64,000 nucleotides of DNA, from assembly GCF_018255755.1 (NCBI RefSeq), contig NZ_CP073766.1, positions 2,232,001 through 2,296,000 of the forward strand, written 5' to 3'. The notes under the pieces are model-generated. The model saw only the letters and a program-made list of their open reading frames with translations. It was not told the origin of the DNA and searched no databases. Below, one piece after another: positions 25,157 to 34,350 of this stretch. Numbering within the stretch: the stretch's first letter is position 1; each line of letters begins with the position of its first letter. The translations under genes were made by a program, and so were the position numbers. Source of the DNA: Chitinophaga sp. HK235 (GTDB taxonomy: Bacteria; Bacteroidota; Bacteroidia; Chitinophagales; Chitinophagaceae).

Positions 25157-25813
25157 ATGCAAGATATGGTACAGCATAAACTTTATGTACAATACGGTTG
25201 CGGGCCCTTTTCTGCGCCGGAAGGATGGAAAAACTTCGATTCATCACCTACCCTGAGGCTGCAACAGCTACCTTTAATTGGTAAACTATTAAAACGGAGC
25301 ATGCATGTAGCCTTTCATCCTAATGTTATATTGGGTGATATCCTGAAGGGACTACCCGGAGTGGGCCAAAACTCCTGTGATGGCATTTATTGTAGTCATG
25401 TACTGGAGCATTTGTCTTACCACGACTGCAAAAAGGCACTGCATAATACCTATCAGCTGTTAAAGCCAGGAGGTTATTTCCGTTGTGTGGTACCCGACCT
25501 GGAAAGCGCCGTTAAGCATTACACCTCCCATTTGAACCAACAGGACCCGGAAGCCAATGTCAAGTTCCTGGAAGAAACGCTACTGGGAAAGCGGGAACGG
25601 ACCCGTGGCATGAAACAGCTGATTCAATCAGCTTATGGCAACAGGGAACATTTATACATGTGGGATCACCTGTCGTTGAGTACAGCCCTGCAACAAGCCG
25701 GATTCAAAGAAGTCCGGAACTGCGCTTTCAACGATAGTAAGGATCGTATGTTCGAACGTGTGGAGGAAGCATCCAGATTTAATAATGCAGTTGCATTGGA
25801 GGCAACCAAGTAA
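25157..25813 (+). CDS. SAM-dependent methyltransferase (class I)
   Basis: The 218-residue protein shows LYVQYGCGPF (motif I-like), DGIYCSHVLEHLSYHDCKKA and LLKPGGYFRCVVPDLE (motifs post-I to III), which is the Methyltransf_11-type pattern often found for small or glycan-related substrates. It has no signal peptide and no obvious partner gene. Two start codons three residues apart are possible. The gaps before (24894-25156) and after (25814-26039) contain no recognised gene. Confidence 0.85.
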   Translation: MQDMVQHKLYVQYGCGPFSAPEGWKNFDSSPTLRLQQLPLIGKLLKRSMHVAFHPNVILGDILKGLPGVGQNSCDGIYCSHVLEHLSYHDCKKALHNTYQLLKPGGYFRCVVPDLESAVKHYTSHLNQQDPEANVKFLEETLLGKRERTRGMKQLIQSAYGNREHLYMWDHLSLSTALQQAGFKEVRNCAFNDSKDRMFERVEEASRFNNAVALEATK

Positions 25814-26039
25814 TTTTTACGACACCTGTTTTATTCCCTGTATGCTTATCTGCAAACATGCAGGCATAGTAGCCCCAAAAGCTACCCTTCATTTGTCATA
25901 ACATCTCCAAAAACCAGGTCACCCGTTTGGGTTACCTAATTCTCGCTATTGTCTTTGCTCGCGGGAGTTTATCCGGCTGAAAATGTTTTTGTAAACATTC
26001 CGGGTTTGCGCCAATTCATTGAAAACTTTTGATGGCAAT

Positions 26040-26594
26040 TCAAACTACCCCACCACCAAATTCAGACGCCAAAATACCATAAACATATGCATCATGCCAT
26101 CCATCTTCCAGTGGCAGTACTTTGCGTTTAATACCTTCCCGTATCATACCAACCTTTTCCATTACCCGATACGATCCTATATTATGAATACTGCAGCCAC
26201 ATTCTATCCTATGTAATTTTAATGGACCAAAGCCAAAGGCCAGCATACTCTTCATCGCCTCTGTAGCATATCCTCTTCCCCACCATTCCGGTAAAAGTTT
26301 ATACCATACCTCCCCCCTCCTGTATTTTGCCTCACCCAGATCCAATGAAATAACACCGACAAAATTGCTATCTGACTTATTAATGATAGCCGCTGTATAC
26401 TCACCCCTTTCTGCCGCTTCCTGTTGTGCCGACCATTCATCCACCAGTGCCCTTGTCGCAGATTCATTTTCCGGATACCCGCTGGGATTATATCTCACTG
26501 TTTCGGGCATCATGTACAAACGATGTAATGCTTCCCATTCGTTTTTTGAAAAATCCCGGATTATTAGTCTGGAAGATTGAATACTAAGATTCAT
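26040..26594 (-). CDS. GNAT N-acetyltransferase (RimJ/RimL type)
   Basis: The 184-residue protein begins with SIQSSRLIIRDFSKNEWEAL and has WYKLLPEWWGRGYATEAMKS as the acetyl-CoA loop near residue 110. HRIECGCSIHNIGSYRVMEK marks the RimJ/RimL subgroup, whose members acetylate N-termini of ribosomal proteins or small amines. It is monocistronic here. Confidence 0.88.
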   Translation of the reverse strand: MNLSIQSSRLIIRDFSKNEWEALHRLYMMPETVRYNPSGYPENESATRALVDEWSAQQEAAERGEYTAAIINKSDSNFVGVISLDLGEAKYRRGEVWYKLLPEWWGRGYATEAMKSMLAFGFGPLKLHRIECGCSIHNIGSYRVMEKVGMIREGIKRKVLPLEDGWHDAYVYGILASEFGGGVV

Positions 26595-26742
26595 TATGAA
26601 ACTGATTTTGGAGTAAGGGTATTTATATCCGAAAATAAGAATTCTTCACATACGCATTACATATCCTGCAACACTGATGATGTTGAATAATGCTGCTACC
26701 TCATTGCAGTATTCGATGGAATACTGCAATGAAACTAAAGCT

Positions 26743-27519
26743 TTAGAATTTGCCATTGTCATTTTTACGTTTTTCAAGTGGCGGTATCTCCTCGATAACA
26801 TCCCAATGTTCGATGATCCTGTCGTTCTCAATCCGATATAAGTCATAGAAAGCGGAATGTACTCCATGCAGGTATCCCTCACTTAAAACCAACACAAAAT
26901 TTCCCTCTCCCAATACCTGATGTATGGTATGGTAACTCTGTGGCTTCCCTTCTCGTTTCCATTGTTCCAAAACACCAAAAAACTCCCGGACCCCATCACC
27001 CATGTACGGATTGTGTTGAATAAGCTCATCTTCCTTAAAGTACGTTGATAGTCGTCCGGTATGGCCCTCAATCAGGACCTCTTGCACAAAACTGCGGGCA
27101 AGTTCCTTGTTTGACGTTGTTTTATGATGATCGACTGCTTTGGTTTTGCCATCGGTCATCGTTCTTCCGCTCTTATTGCGTTTTTGGGCATTGACCTGAA
27201 GATTATCCCAGTGCTCCACACTCATGCCGTTTTCAAAACGGTGGATATCAAAAGCTACCGTAGGACCGAACAAATAATAATCTACGTGAACAAACCCAAT
27301 GTCGCCATCCTGAAATTTGCGAACCACATTAGTATATACTTTTTCCATCGGCATCTGGCTGTGCAGCCCCAGGATCGCCTGTAGCCCCGTAGCAACATTG
27401 GGGTTATGCTGTTTGTAAGATGCAGGATTTATTAATCTGATTTCAGCTAATGTCCCGGTCTCGATGCTATTTTGTATAGCTTCTGCTTTGTCTCTGTTTG
27501 ACAATGTTGATGATTCCAT
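26743..27519 (-). CDS. Tandem SnoaL-like (NTF2 fold) protein
   Basis: The 258-residue protein contains two related halves, about residues 1-125 and 135-255. Each has IQNSIETG/FVQEVLIEG, a short YxxHNP motif (YKQHNP, LIQHNP), a D/GNFVxVxxEGYLxG-type strand and VEHWDN / IEHWDV near its end. This is the SnoaL-like polyketide-cyclase/isomerase fold duplicated in one chain. The start at 27519 was chosen since the 16 residues before it overlap the divergent promoter. The HxlR gene is divergent and probably controls it. The substrate is unknown. Confidence 0.85.
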   Translation of the reverse strand: MESSTLSNRDKAEAIQNSIETGTLAEIRLINPASYKQHNPNVATGLQAILGLHSQMPMEKVYTNVVRKFQDGDIGFVHVDYYLFGPTVAFDIHRFENGMSVEHWDNLQVNAQKRNKSGRTMTDGKTKAVDHHKTTSNKELARSFVQEVLIEGHTGRLSTYFKEDELIQHNPYMGDGVREFFGVLEQWKREGKPQSYHTIHQVLGEGNFVLVLSEGYLHGVHSAFYDLYRIENDRIIEHWDVIEEIPPLEKRKNDNGKF

Positions 27520-27574
27520 ATATCTAATATTTAGTACGGACAAAAGTATAGCTACTCTATACCGCAAAAAATAT

Positions 27575-27608
27575 GGGCAAAAATATCGTCATAGTGAAAA
27601 TATTGCCC
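27575..27608. promoter_or_regulatory. Dyad between SnoaL and HxlR genes
   Basis: GGGCAA at 27575-27580 pairs with TTGCCC at 27603-27608, with AATAT-rich sequence inside both arms. It lies 56 bp from the SnoaL start and 54 bp from the HxlR start. It may be the HxlR operator. Confidence 0.45.
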
Positions 27609-27661
27609 CTATGCACGCCTTGAAGTATATAACATAAATTTGTAGCTATAAGGATAAGAAG

Positions 27662-28018
27662 ATGTATGAAAAGAAAATTCCAAAGGATCTTAGTTGTGGT
27701 ATAGGTGCAACGCTTGAGATTATCGGGGGAAAATGGAAACCCTGTTTAATTAATTCCATCCATAAGGGAATACACCGGCCCAGCGAATTGGCCCGGCACA
27801 ACCCGAATGCCAGCAGGCGGGTATTAAGTCTGCAATTAAAAGAACTGGAAGAGCATGGCATTGTCAAAAAAGTAATTTACCCGGAACTGCCACCGAAAGT
27901 GGAATATTTTCTGACCGAGCTGGGTGAATCACTCCTCCCCATTGTTGATCTTATGGAAAAATGGGGAGATAATCTTCTGACAAAGGATTTACTGAATACC
28001 GGAGACAAACGGTTTTAA
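27662..28018 (+). CDS. HxlR-family transcriptional regulator
   Basis: The 118-residue protein carries the HxlR signature DLSCGIGATLEIIGGKWKPC, with the usual N-terminal cysteine, then RPSELARHNPNASRRVLSLQ and KVEYFLTELGESLLPI in the wing. It is about as long as the HxlR protein at 5403-5780 and clearly paralogous. It probably regulates the divergent tandem SnoaL gene. Confidence 0.9.
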   Translation: MYEKKIPKDLSCGIGATLEIIGGKWKPCLINSIHKGIHRPSELARHNPNASRRVLSLQLKELEEHGIVKKVIYPELPPKVEYFLTELGESLLPIVDLMEKWGDNLLTKDLLNTGDKRF

Positions 28019-28023
28019 AGCCA

Positions 28024-28057
28024 GAGGGCATCTCAAAGTTACCTTTGGGATACCCTC
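28024..28057. terminator. Imperfect hairpin between convergent genes
   Basis: GAGGGCATCTCAAAG pairs with CTTTGGGATACCCTC, with mismatches, around a TTAC loop. It lies just after the HxlR stop and 31 bases past the last gene of the chaperone-usher-like operon. Confidence 0.6.
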
Positions 28058-28088
28058 CTGTCTATATCTCAATCACAACTACTGTAAA

Positions 28089-28610
28089 TCAATTATAATT
28101 TACCGTAACAGAAAAAGGAGTTTGGCTAGTATAGATACCAGCAGCCTGGTTAGCATCAACATGCAACATACCACCAACAGTCAGCGTATGTACACCACCA
28201 ACCAGTGTACCACCTGTCGCTACTGATGGGAAGCTGACAAAGTCGGAAACATGCATGGTTTGTCCACCACCATTTGTCAGTATTACGTCTGTTCCGGGAA
28301 GGGTAATACCGAAAGCATAACCACTTTCACCGGAGACCGCAAACAGTGCTGGTGTTACCATACCAGTTGCAGACAATACTGACACACCACCAGCGTGGGT
28401 ACGAATACCCATGGGAGTCAATGTCAGTGTTCCCGGTGTTCCGGATGGAACCAGGATACCGAAATTCAGGTCCACTGTTTTAGTCAGGGTAATAGGCGTT
28501 ACTACTCCTGCTGTAGCATTAGCAGTAGCTGTAGCGGAAGTTTGCGCAACAGCTTTCCCCCCAGTAATGATTGAAAAGATAACCACTAAAGATAAGAGGT
28601 TTTTTTTCAT
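28089..28610 (-). CDS. DUF4402 protein, fimbrial-subunit-like (last gene of the operon)
   Basis: The 173-residue protein has a signal peptide (about 1-22, ending AVA-Q). The mature part is Ala/Thr/Gly-rich, with the DUF4402 order TPITLTKTVDLNFGILVPS, a central GESGYAFGITLPG block, a GGGQTMHVSDF stretch and a C-terminal PFSVTVNYN strand. The same C-terminal motif ends the subunit at 32845. In the family such proteins are predicted beta-sandwich secreted subunits. Position behind the usher-like gene suggests that it is exported or capped by it. Confidence 0.85.
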   Translation of the reverse strand: MKKNLLSLVVIFSIITGGKAVAQTSATATANATAGVVTPITLTKTVDLNFGILVPSGTPGTLTLTPMGIRTHAGGVSVLSATGMVTPALFAVSGESGYAFGITLPGTDVILTNGGGQTMHVSDFVSFPSVATGGTLVGGVHTLTVGGMLHVDANQAAGIYTSQTPFSVTVNYN

Positions 28611-28633
28611 GAGAATTGGATTTTTTTAAGTGA

Positions 28634-31336
28634 TTAAAAATTGAAAAGAGAACATTTAGTATGGTGTGCGTCTGAGTTCTTTGGGGTATATTCTGAGATT
28701 TCATGGATTCCCACTGATTTATCCGGCGGAGCTTCCATATCCTGGGAAGTGAGCGTGAATGACAGTCCGTCTACCACATCCCCTTCCATACTTCGTTTAA
28801 CTTTAATTGCCGTAAAAGCCGGCGTCGCCTTCAGGTTCAGACGCTTCATCTGCTCCGCATCCACACTGATAGTATAAGAACCTGGCGTTAATCCCAAATA
28901 ACTGAAGTAGCCATCCCCTTCTGTGAGTATTGATGTCACTAGTTTAGATGCGGCATCATAGACATTTACTTTAATCCGGCCCAGGCCTTGTAATTTTTCA
29001 TTCTTTACAGCACCCGATACCTCCCCATATACCTCAATCGGTATTTCGACCAACTTAAATTGATTAGGAAGTGCCAGTACGCTGATTGAAGGATTTTTAA
29101 CCCGCCAGGAAATGGAGCTGAGTCCATCCGGATTAACAGTTACGATATACTTTCTATAGGGCTCCAGGCTAAATACCCGACACAAAGTATCCTCTTTGTA
29201 ATACTGTACTACGCCCCCGTTCAGCTGCGGTATCACTCCTTCTACTTTAGGCTCTCCGGGATCTTTTTTACCATTTCCATCGAGGTCCAGAAAAGCTTGT
29301 ATGATGAATTGCGCTCTCCCTACACTTCCCAGATTATTCGCGTCCAGGTAATTAGTGGCTCTATCAAATAAAAAGCTACCACCTGCCGATTGGGATATAG
29401 AAGACCCATGACCAGAAATATTAGCACTGAAGCCTGTTTTAGCAAAAGAAAAATCATAGCGCAGCATAATCCCTGTGGTAAACTGTTGACTATAAAAATC
29501 CCGTTCCAATGTAAAACGGACAAATCCATGGCTCGCTATCGGTCTCTCCAGTTCGATCTTTGCATTGGTAATCTGATTTCTATCATAGGCATATTGCAGT
29601 CGTGGTGTAAAAAGCATCCTGTCAAACACCCGATACGTTTGCGACAAGTTAGAATAGGCTATTGTTTTATAGCCTTTTCTGAAATTGCAAAAGGTGGTCA
29701 GGTTAGTATTTATACTTCCAATGGAGCCAGCGCATACCCATTCTGCAGTGGTAAATTCCATCGGTGGTAAACTGAGCCCTTTTTCACCAGCTTGTTGCAA
29801 TACCGGCATCTTAATCTGATCCACTGTAAGTTTGGAGAGCAGCGAAAAATCTTCTCTCCTAACCGGCAATGAAAAAGAGATCTTACGTTCTTCCAGATAG
29901 TTATATAGTACTGCCTGCTGATCCTTCTGATAACGAAGATACGTCAGCTCTATCTCCATGTCTGATTTGGATCTCCAGAAAAGGGAAGTCTTCGATCTCA
30001 CCTGATAGGCATACTCACTACTTAGCACCATATTTCCCGGCAGCCTGTAGGAGGCTTGTACAAAAGGGATATTATTTCCGGAAGAAAGGGAAGAAAGGTA
30101 TTCTATCCCACCCCCTACTGTCAATCTTTGAGTGAGGCCATAGTGCAATCTTGCTGTCGCAAAACGGCTATAAAACGTATCCAGTTCTATACCTGCAGTT
30201 ACCGAATATTCAAAGTCCTTCGCCGGAAGAAAGTTAAAAGGTACTGTAATGTCTTTCTGCCGGGAGTACTCTTCTCCCCATGGGCCATAAAACCGTAACA
30301 AAATGGAAGTATTGCCGTAAATAATGGGAACATTAAAGCTATAGAAACCCGAAGCGTCTGCCTGTTGGTAGTCGATCAATTCATGATTAATATAAAGCTC
30401 TACTTTCCATCCGGGTTCAGTAATATCAGTCAGGCGATAGGTACCGAAAGCAGTCCTGTTAAATGTGGGTGTATTAGACACCTGTACACCTGCTATTGGA
30501 AACAGGACAGAAGCGACAGTTGGCGTATAGACCCTTCCGGCTGAAACCTGCCGTACTACCGGGTTATCATTCTGAACGTAACGCCAGATAAATTGCTGAT
30601 TACGAAGATCCAGTTGTCGGTTATTGGTATAGTTCAGGAGCAGGTTGGTTTCACCACCGGCTACCATTCCACCCAAGGCGAGGTTTAGAGACAGGTTGTT
30701 AGCACCTTGCTGTTGCTGTGTGGCAGCTATTGACCAGTCGGCCGCAGCGATATTACATCCTGTAGAATTTCTGCCAATAACGCTATCTACTTTTACATTT
30801 CCTTTCAGGCGATTGATCATTTCACGCAAACGTTGTTGCTTCATTTCTTTTATAACCGGCAGATCAAGTTCAGTGGTTAGCTCAACGCACAGGTCCCGAT
30901 GTTTGAATTCACAATTCAGACCAAATATTTTCCCCCAGCAACATGCTTTCAGATATAATCCGGAAGCGGTACTAATCAGTTCCTGGGATGTAAGGTCTGT
31001 TCTTTTCTCCCTATACATAATGCGGCCTGTTTTTTCTATCAAAAAGAAATCCTGTTTATTCATGATAAACCCGGATAGAGAATCCTGCTTATCAGACAGC
31101 ATATTTTTAATTTTTAAGAAATTGAAAAGCTCATTTGCAGATAAGTAAACTTCCTGATTTCGGATAATCACCGGAAGCTCGACTGTTCCGAGCTCCTTAG
31201 ATCTCAGCATTACACTCACCTCATCATCGTCAGTCTGATGCTGTCCATAACAGGATGCAGCAGCTCCTGTCATAAATAATGTCAGGGCGATCACATTGTA
31301 TAACGCAGCTATAAGTCTAAGGTGTAGGCTTTGCAC
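28634..31336 (-). CDS. Usher-like outer membrane beta-barrel protein
   Basis: The 900-residue protein starts with a signal peptide (about 1-31). An N-terminal domain (about 38-210) includes VELPVIIRNQEVYLSANELF. A long region of alternating amphipathic strands (about 215-690) forms a barrel. Inside it GWKVELYINHELIDYQQAD followed by IIYGNTSILLRFYGPWGEE resembles the plug sandwich of fimbrial ushers. A C-terminal part (about 695-880) begins FLDLDGNGKKDPGEP, a calcium-binding-like SdrD/Cna-type beta domain, and ends with a carboxypeptidase-regulatory-like repeat. It is flanked by DUF4402 subunits and a PapD-like chaperone gene. Overall sequence is far from FimD/PapC, so the usher call rests on organisation and these motifs. 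Confidence 0.7.
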   Translation of the reverse strand: MQSLHLRLIAALYNVIALTLFMTGAAASCYGQHQTDDDEVSVMLRSKELGTVELPVIIRNQEVYLSANELFNFLKIKNMLSDKQDSLSGFIMNKQDFFLIEKTGRIMYREKRTDLTSQELISTASGLYLKACCWGKIFGLNCEFKHRDLCVELTTELDLPVIKEMKQQRLREMINRLKGNVKVDSVIGRNSTGCNIAAADWSIAATQQQQGANNLSLNLALGGMVAGGETNLLLNYTNNRQLDLRNQQFIWRYVQNDNPVVRQVSAGRVYTPTVASVLFPIAGVQVSNTPTFNRTAFGTYRLTDITEPGWKVELYINHELIDYQQADASGFYSFNVPIIYGNTSILLRFYGPWGEEYSRQKDITVPFNFLPAKDFEYSVTAGIELDTFYSRFATARLHYGLTQRLTVGGGIEYLSSLSSGNNIPFVQASYRLPGNMVLSSEYAYQVRSKTSLFWRSKSDMEIELTYLRYQKDQQAVLYNYLEERKISFSLPVRREDFSLLSKLTVDQIKMPVLQQAGEKGLSLPPMEFTTAEWVCAGSIGSINTNLTTFCNFRKGYKTIAYSNLSQTYRVFDRMLFTPRLQYAYDRNQITNAKIELERPIASHGFVRFTLERDFYSQQFTTGIMLRYDFSFAKTGFSANISGHGSSISQSAGGSFLFDRATNYLDANNLGSVGRAQFIIQAFLDLDGNGKKDPGEPKVEGVIPQLNGGVVQYYKEDTLCRVFSLEPYRKYIVTVNPDGLSSISWRVKNPSISVLALPNQFKLVEIPIEVYGEVSGAVKNEKLQGLGRIKVNVYDAASKLVTSILTEGDGYFSYLGLTPGSYTISVDAEQMKRLNLKATPAFTAIKVKRSMEGDVVDGLSFTLTSQDMEAPPDKSVGIHEISEYTPKNSDAHHTKCSLFNF

Positions 31337-31372
31337 TTCTTACATGATTACCGTTTCCTCTAATAAAGGGCT

Positions 31373-31879
31373 TTATTCCCCTACTAAAAAAGTAATGAAT
31401 AACTGACCTGTATATTTTCCCGCCGGTACTTGTCCTGAGCCTGGTACTGTCAAGGTTCCGCCAATACTGATGCTGGTCCTGTTTTGACGGGTTACAAAGG
31501 GAGTAGCCGGGTCTGTTCCATTAATGCGCAATACCATTGTATTGCCGTTGTTTCCTTTCAATAGACTTTTAGTTTCCAAAATTGTCATTCTGCTACCAAC
31601 GGGCGCCTCCAATTCTATAATGATGGGGGAACAGACCGTACCTTTACCAATTGGGATTACATCGCCGGTAACAGTACAAGTACCTGCCGGTGAAACGGAA
31701 ATAGTACCACCTGCCTGGCCTGTGCAGAAAGTACCAAAACTCAATGTCTGAATGATTGTTGGGGGAATTTGTCCATTTACCGGTATAGCGAATAAGATCA
31801 ATATAAGGACCATTGCAACTAACACAACGTTCTGTTTTCTGTTCAGATTGACTATCATGAATAATCTGTAGTTATTCAT
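31373..31879 (-). CDS. Secreted DUF4402-like subunit, translationally coupled to the chaperone
   Basis: The 168-residue protein has a signal segment ending around residue 36 (IPVNGQ), and an internal Met8 start is also possible. A TLSFGTFCTGQAGGTISVSP stretch with two cysteines (a second Cys in GTCTVTG) and a C-terminal GKYTGQLFITFLVGE strand resemble DUF4402 subunits. The start codon overlaps the chaperone stop (ATGA, 31876-31879). It differs strongly from the two flanking subunits and may be a tip or adaptor subunit; that role is inference. Confidence 0.75.
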   Translation of the reverse strand: MNNYRLFMIVNLNRKQNVVLVAMVLILILFAIPVNGQIPPTIIQTLSFGTFCTGQAGGTISVSPAGTCTVTGDVIPIGKGTVCSPIIIELEAPVGSRMTILETKSLLKGNNGNTMVLRINGTDPATPFVTRQNRTSISIGGTLTVPGSGQVPAGKYTGQLFITFLVGE

Positions 31880-32763
31880 TTCAAAACAAGTTCCTGCCTG
31901 GCCAAAGATACCTGGGCTTTTCCATTAGAGGACTCATAGCTTACCTCCAGCCTTCCCTGGTGGTAATCAATTTTTGATGAAGCATCCAGATCGATCCGGA
32001 CTTTTCTTCTTTGCAAAGGAGTATAAACGGCCACCCCTTTAATGGCAGCAGCACGGATTTTTTGTCCGTTTGATGAAATATAATCGACTGCCAGATCTCC
32101 GTATGTCGACATATTTCCAATGCGGTTCAGGTACATCAACACCTGAGGTTTTGCCGGATCTTTGAAATCAACAGCCATGTCTGATATAGTGGCAGTAGTA
32201 GCGTTCTCGCCTATCTGGATGATAACGGGAATGGTTATACCAAATATTGGAACCAACTTTACTTCCAGACCGGTAGAATCTTTATGAATTTGTTTTTCGC
32301 CTGCGGGAACAGGTGGTGGAACAGCTCTGAAGTATATATGAGAGCGATATTCACCCGGCGGGAGATTTCCTGTATTCGTAACCTGTAATTTCACGGTCTG
32401 TGATTCCTTTGGAGGAATGGCAATAGTACGCGGATACACGCGAAGATAGTTACTGGCAAAATTCTGTCCGGAGTCCGGTTGTTCAACATTTTTGAAAGTA
32501 CCATCTTCATTCATCTTTATCTGTATAAAAGAAATAAGGTAAGTAGCGGTATCAATACCAGTATTAGCCAGTCCCAGATCCTGGGTTCTTTTAGTGCCAT
32601 CGAACACCACCCGTTTGGGATAAATCATCAGGTTTCCCTGTGCTTTCACCTTACCAGCCACAAGAAGGAAAACTAGTACCCACACCGCACTAAAGATAAA
32701 GACAACAACATATCTTTGAAGAGGGCACAGGATCAGCTTTTTAAAAATCGCTGAAAGTATCAT
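31876..32763 (-). CDS. PapD-like periplasmic pilus chaperone
   Basis: The 295-residue product has an N-terminal hydrophobic export segment (about residues 18-42). MIYPKRVVFDGTKRTQDLGL starts the first immunoglobulin-like domain. IAIPPKESQTVKLQVTNTG and PPGEYRSHIYFRAVP correspond to the G1-strand region and inter-domain hinge of pilus chaperones, followed by a second domain to residue 290. The start at 32763 was chosen because the upstream codons lack a signal. Family role: binding unfolded subunits in the periplasm and delivering them to an usher. The genes on both sides encode such partners. Confidence 0.8.
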   Translation of the reverse strand: MILSAIFKKLILCPLQRYVVVFIFSAVWVLVFLLVAGKVKAQGNLMIYPKRVVFDGTKRTQDLGLANTGIDTATYLISFIQIKMNEDGTFKNVEQPDSGQNFASNYLRVYPRTIAIPPKESQTVKLQVTNTGNLPPGEYRSHIYFRAVPPPVPAGEKQIHKDSTGLEVKLVPIFGITIPVIIQIGENATTATISDMAVDFKDPAKPQVLMYLNRIGNMSTYGDLAVDYISSNGQKIRAAAIKGVAVYTPLQRRKVRIDLDASSKIDYHQGRLEVSYESSNGKAQVSLARQELVLK

Positions 32764-32844
32764 CGGCCACGCTTTTATTGATGTATAGAGAAAACCAGGG
32801 GAGCTGCGCAACGCACAGCCCCCTGGCAAAACGGAGATTACTGA

Positions 32845-33357
32845 TTAGTTATAATTTACAGTAACGCTAAACGGAGTTAAGGAACTGTAGCTACCAGCAG
32901 TAGAATTAGCAACCAATTCCAGTGTAGCACCTACCTCCAGTGTTTGTGCACCAGCAGTCAGCAGACCAGTTCCATTAGGAGCACTAACGAAATTATTCAC
33001 AACTAAAGTCTGACCACCACCGTTAGTCAGTGTTACGTCAGCTGGCAATGTGATAGCATAGCTATAACCAGTCTCTCCGGTTACGTTGAAGGTAGCTGCA
33101 CTTACAGTACCAGTTCCAGGTAACTGAGAAGCCCCACCAGTAAAGGAACGGGAACCATCAGTGGCCACCACAACAGTACCGGCAGCGGCAGAAGGAGCCA
33201 CCAGACCGAAGTTCAGATGGTTTCCTGTTGTAATAGCGATTGGCGTTACAACTTGAGCAGAAGCATTAGCTGTTGCAATCGCAGATGTTTGTGCGGAAGT
33301 TTTCATTGCAGACAATACAGATACGATCAAGGTCATTGATAGGATCGTTTTTTTCAT
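32845..33357 (-). CDS. DUF4402 major-subunit-like protein (first gene of the operon)
   Basis: The 170-residue protein has a signal peptide (about 1-22, ending TSA-Q). The mature sequence follows the DUF4402 order: AQVVTPIAITTGNHLNFGLV, GETGYSYAITLPADVTL, GGGQTLVVNNF and a final SSLTPFSVTVNYN. It is closely similar to the subunit at 28089-28610, including the identical last nine residues. The start at 33357 matches the signal peptide. Its promoter-proximal position suggests that it is the most abundant product. Confidence 0.88.
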   Translation of the reverse strand: MKKTILSMTLIVSVLSAMKTSAQTSAIATANASAQVVTPIAITTGNHLNFGLVAPSAAAGTVVVATDGSRSFTGGASQLPGTGTVSAATFNVTGETGYSYAITLPADVTLTNGGGQTLVVNNFVSAPNGTGLLTAGAQTLEVGATLELVANSTAGSYSSLTPFSVTVNYN

Positions 33358-34165
33358 GAAATTGGATTTAAAGTGATTAAATAAAAAAACAAGGGAATGG
33401 GAGTACCTGCAGCCTCGAACAAGCATAACATAACAATGTACACGCATATTAATAGCGAAAAAATACACTACAATACAAACATGTACTCCGGTAAATTTTT
33501 ACTTATGAATCCAGTTAACATCCACAGTTAATGCATCCAGTAATGCAACATGACAATAAGGATTCTTATATGAAAATGGAATAGTTCTACAGATTATCTG
33601 ACTTTTGGTGGTTTATCTTTTTAAAGGGGTTCACCTTTTACAGATTTGGTGATACAAATAATGTTTTAAAAACTATTTTTTTCAAAACCACGGCAAAGAT
33701 ATACAAGGAATTAAAAACACCAAATTTTTTTTATCCACAAAAAATAAAATTCAAAAGAAAAAGGATAAAATAGCCATCACAAAGGATTTACATTAAATAA
33801 ATATATTTAGGAATCCTTTCTATTAACAAAAAGTATCACACTTCTCAATTTCATAAAAAAACAGTATGGAGAATTCGTATACCCGTTACTATTATAGACA
33901 CTACTATCGTATCTTGCTGATAAAATAAATATACCCACGCAGACTACGATTCTTTCGATTGTATCTATCTTGCAGGCAGACACGCTACCATGTATGACTT
34001 TTCCAGTGACATCAATTTTGCAACGCATAAAATGGCAGCAGCCATTTGCCACGGAATTGGCGGATTGCTGAATGTAAAACTTTCTAATGAGAAGCAATGT
34101 AGTTATAAAAGAACCCGAAAAATAACCAGGTTGATGTAAAAAAGCATTTTTAGAATATCGAAATA
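33358..34165. other. AT-rich leader and intergenic region
   Basis: About 800 bases lie between the chaperone-usher-like operon and the island boundary. The sequence is very AT-rich with homopolymer runs. A 123-codon minus-strand frame at 33807-34178 has no recognisable domain or signal and was not called. The operon promoter should lie within about 33360-33660. Confidence 0.45.
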
Positions 34166-34203
34166 AAAAAGGCTTCAAAACAAATATGTTCTGAAGCCTT
34201 TTT
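34166..34203 (-). terminator. Terminator next to the outermost tRNA-Lys 3' fragment
   Basis: AAAAAGGCTTCA pairs with TGAAGCCTTTTT (34192-34203). On the minus strand it follows the tRNA-derived fragment at 34211-34222, just as the tRNA-Lys gene is followed by a terminator. It may be the original chromosomal terminator of that tRNA, before insertion. Confidence 0.7.
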
Positions 34204-34210
34204 CATTTCG

Positions 34211-34222
34211 GTGATCCCGCTG
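34211..34222 (-). repeat. tRNA-Lys 3'-end fragment, outer att-like site
   Basis: GTGATCCCGCTG is identical to the 3' end of the tRNA-Lys gene at 41521-41593. Matches are partial on both sides (14 of 17 with the longer repeat at 35570). An integrase remnant begins 129 bases further in, the usual arrangement at an att site. Confidence 0.55.
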
Positions 34223-34350
34223 CCATTTTACACTAGACAGCAAACAACACAACACTACAAAAACTCTATGGTTTTCAATATTCTATAACTCCGTGGTGTT
34301 TTTCTGTAAACTACCATTATGGAGGCCGACACCATTTTTATAGAGTAACT

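Noticed and set aside
28089..33357. Interpretation of the DUF4402 operon as a Bacteroidales type V (Mfa/Fim) pilus
   Set aside because: Type V subunits are lipoproteins matured by gingipain-like proteases and do not use PapD-like chaperones or ushers. No lipobox is present in these subunits.
33807..34178. Minus-strand frame of 123 codons between the fibre operon and the island
   Set aside because: It has no recognisable domain, an atypical composition with many Cys/Ser/Phe, and it overlaps the terminator at 34166-34203. It looks like chance in AT-rich DNA.
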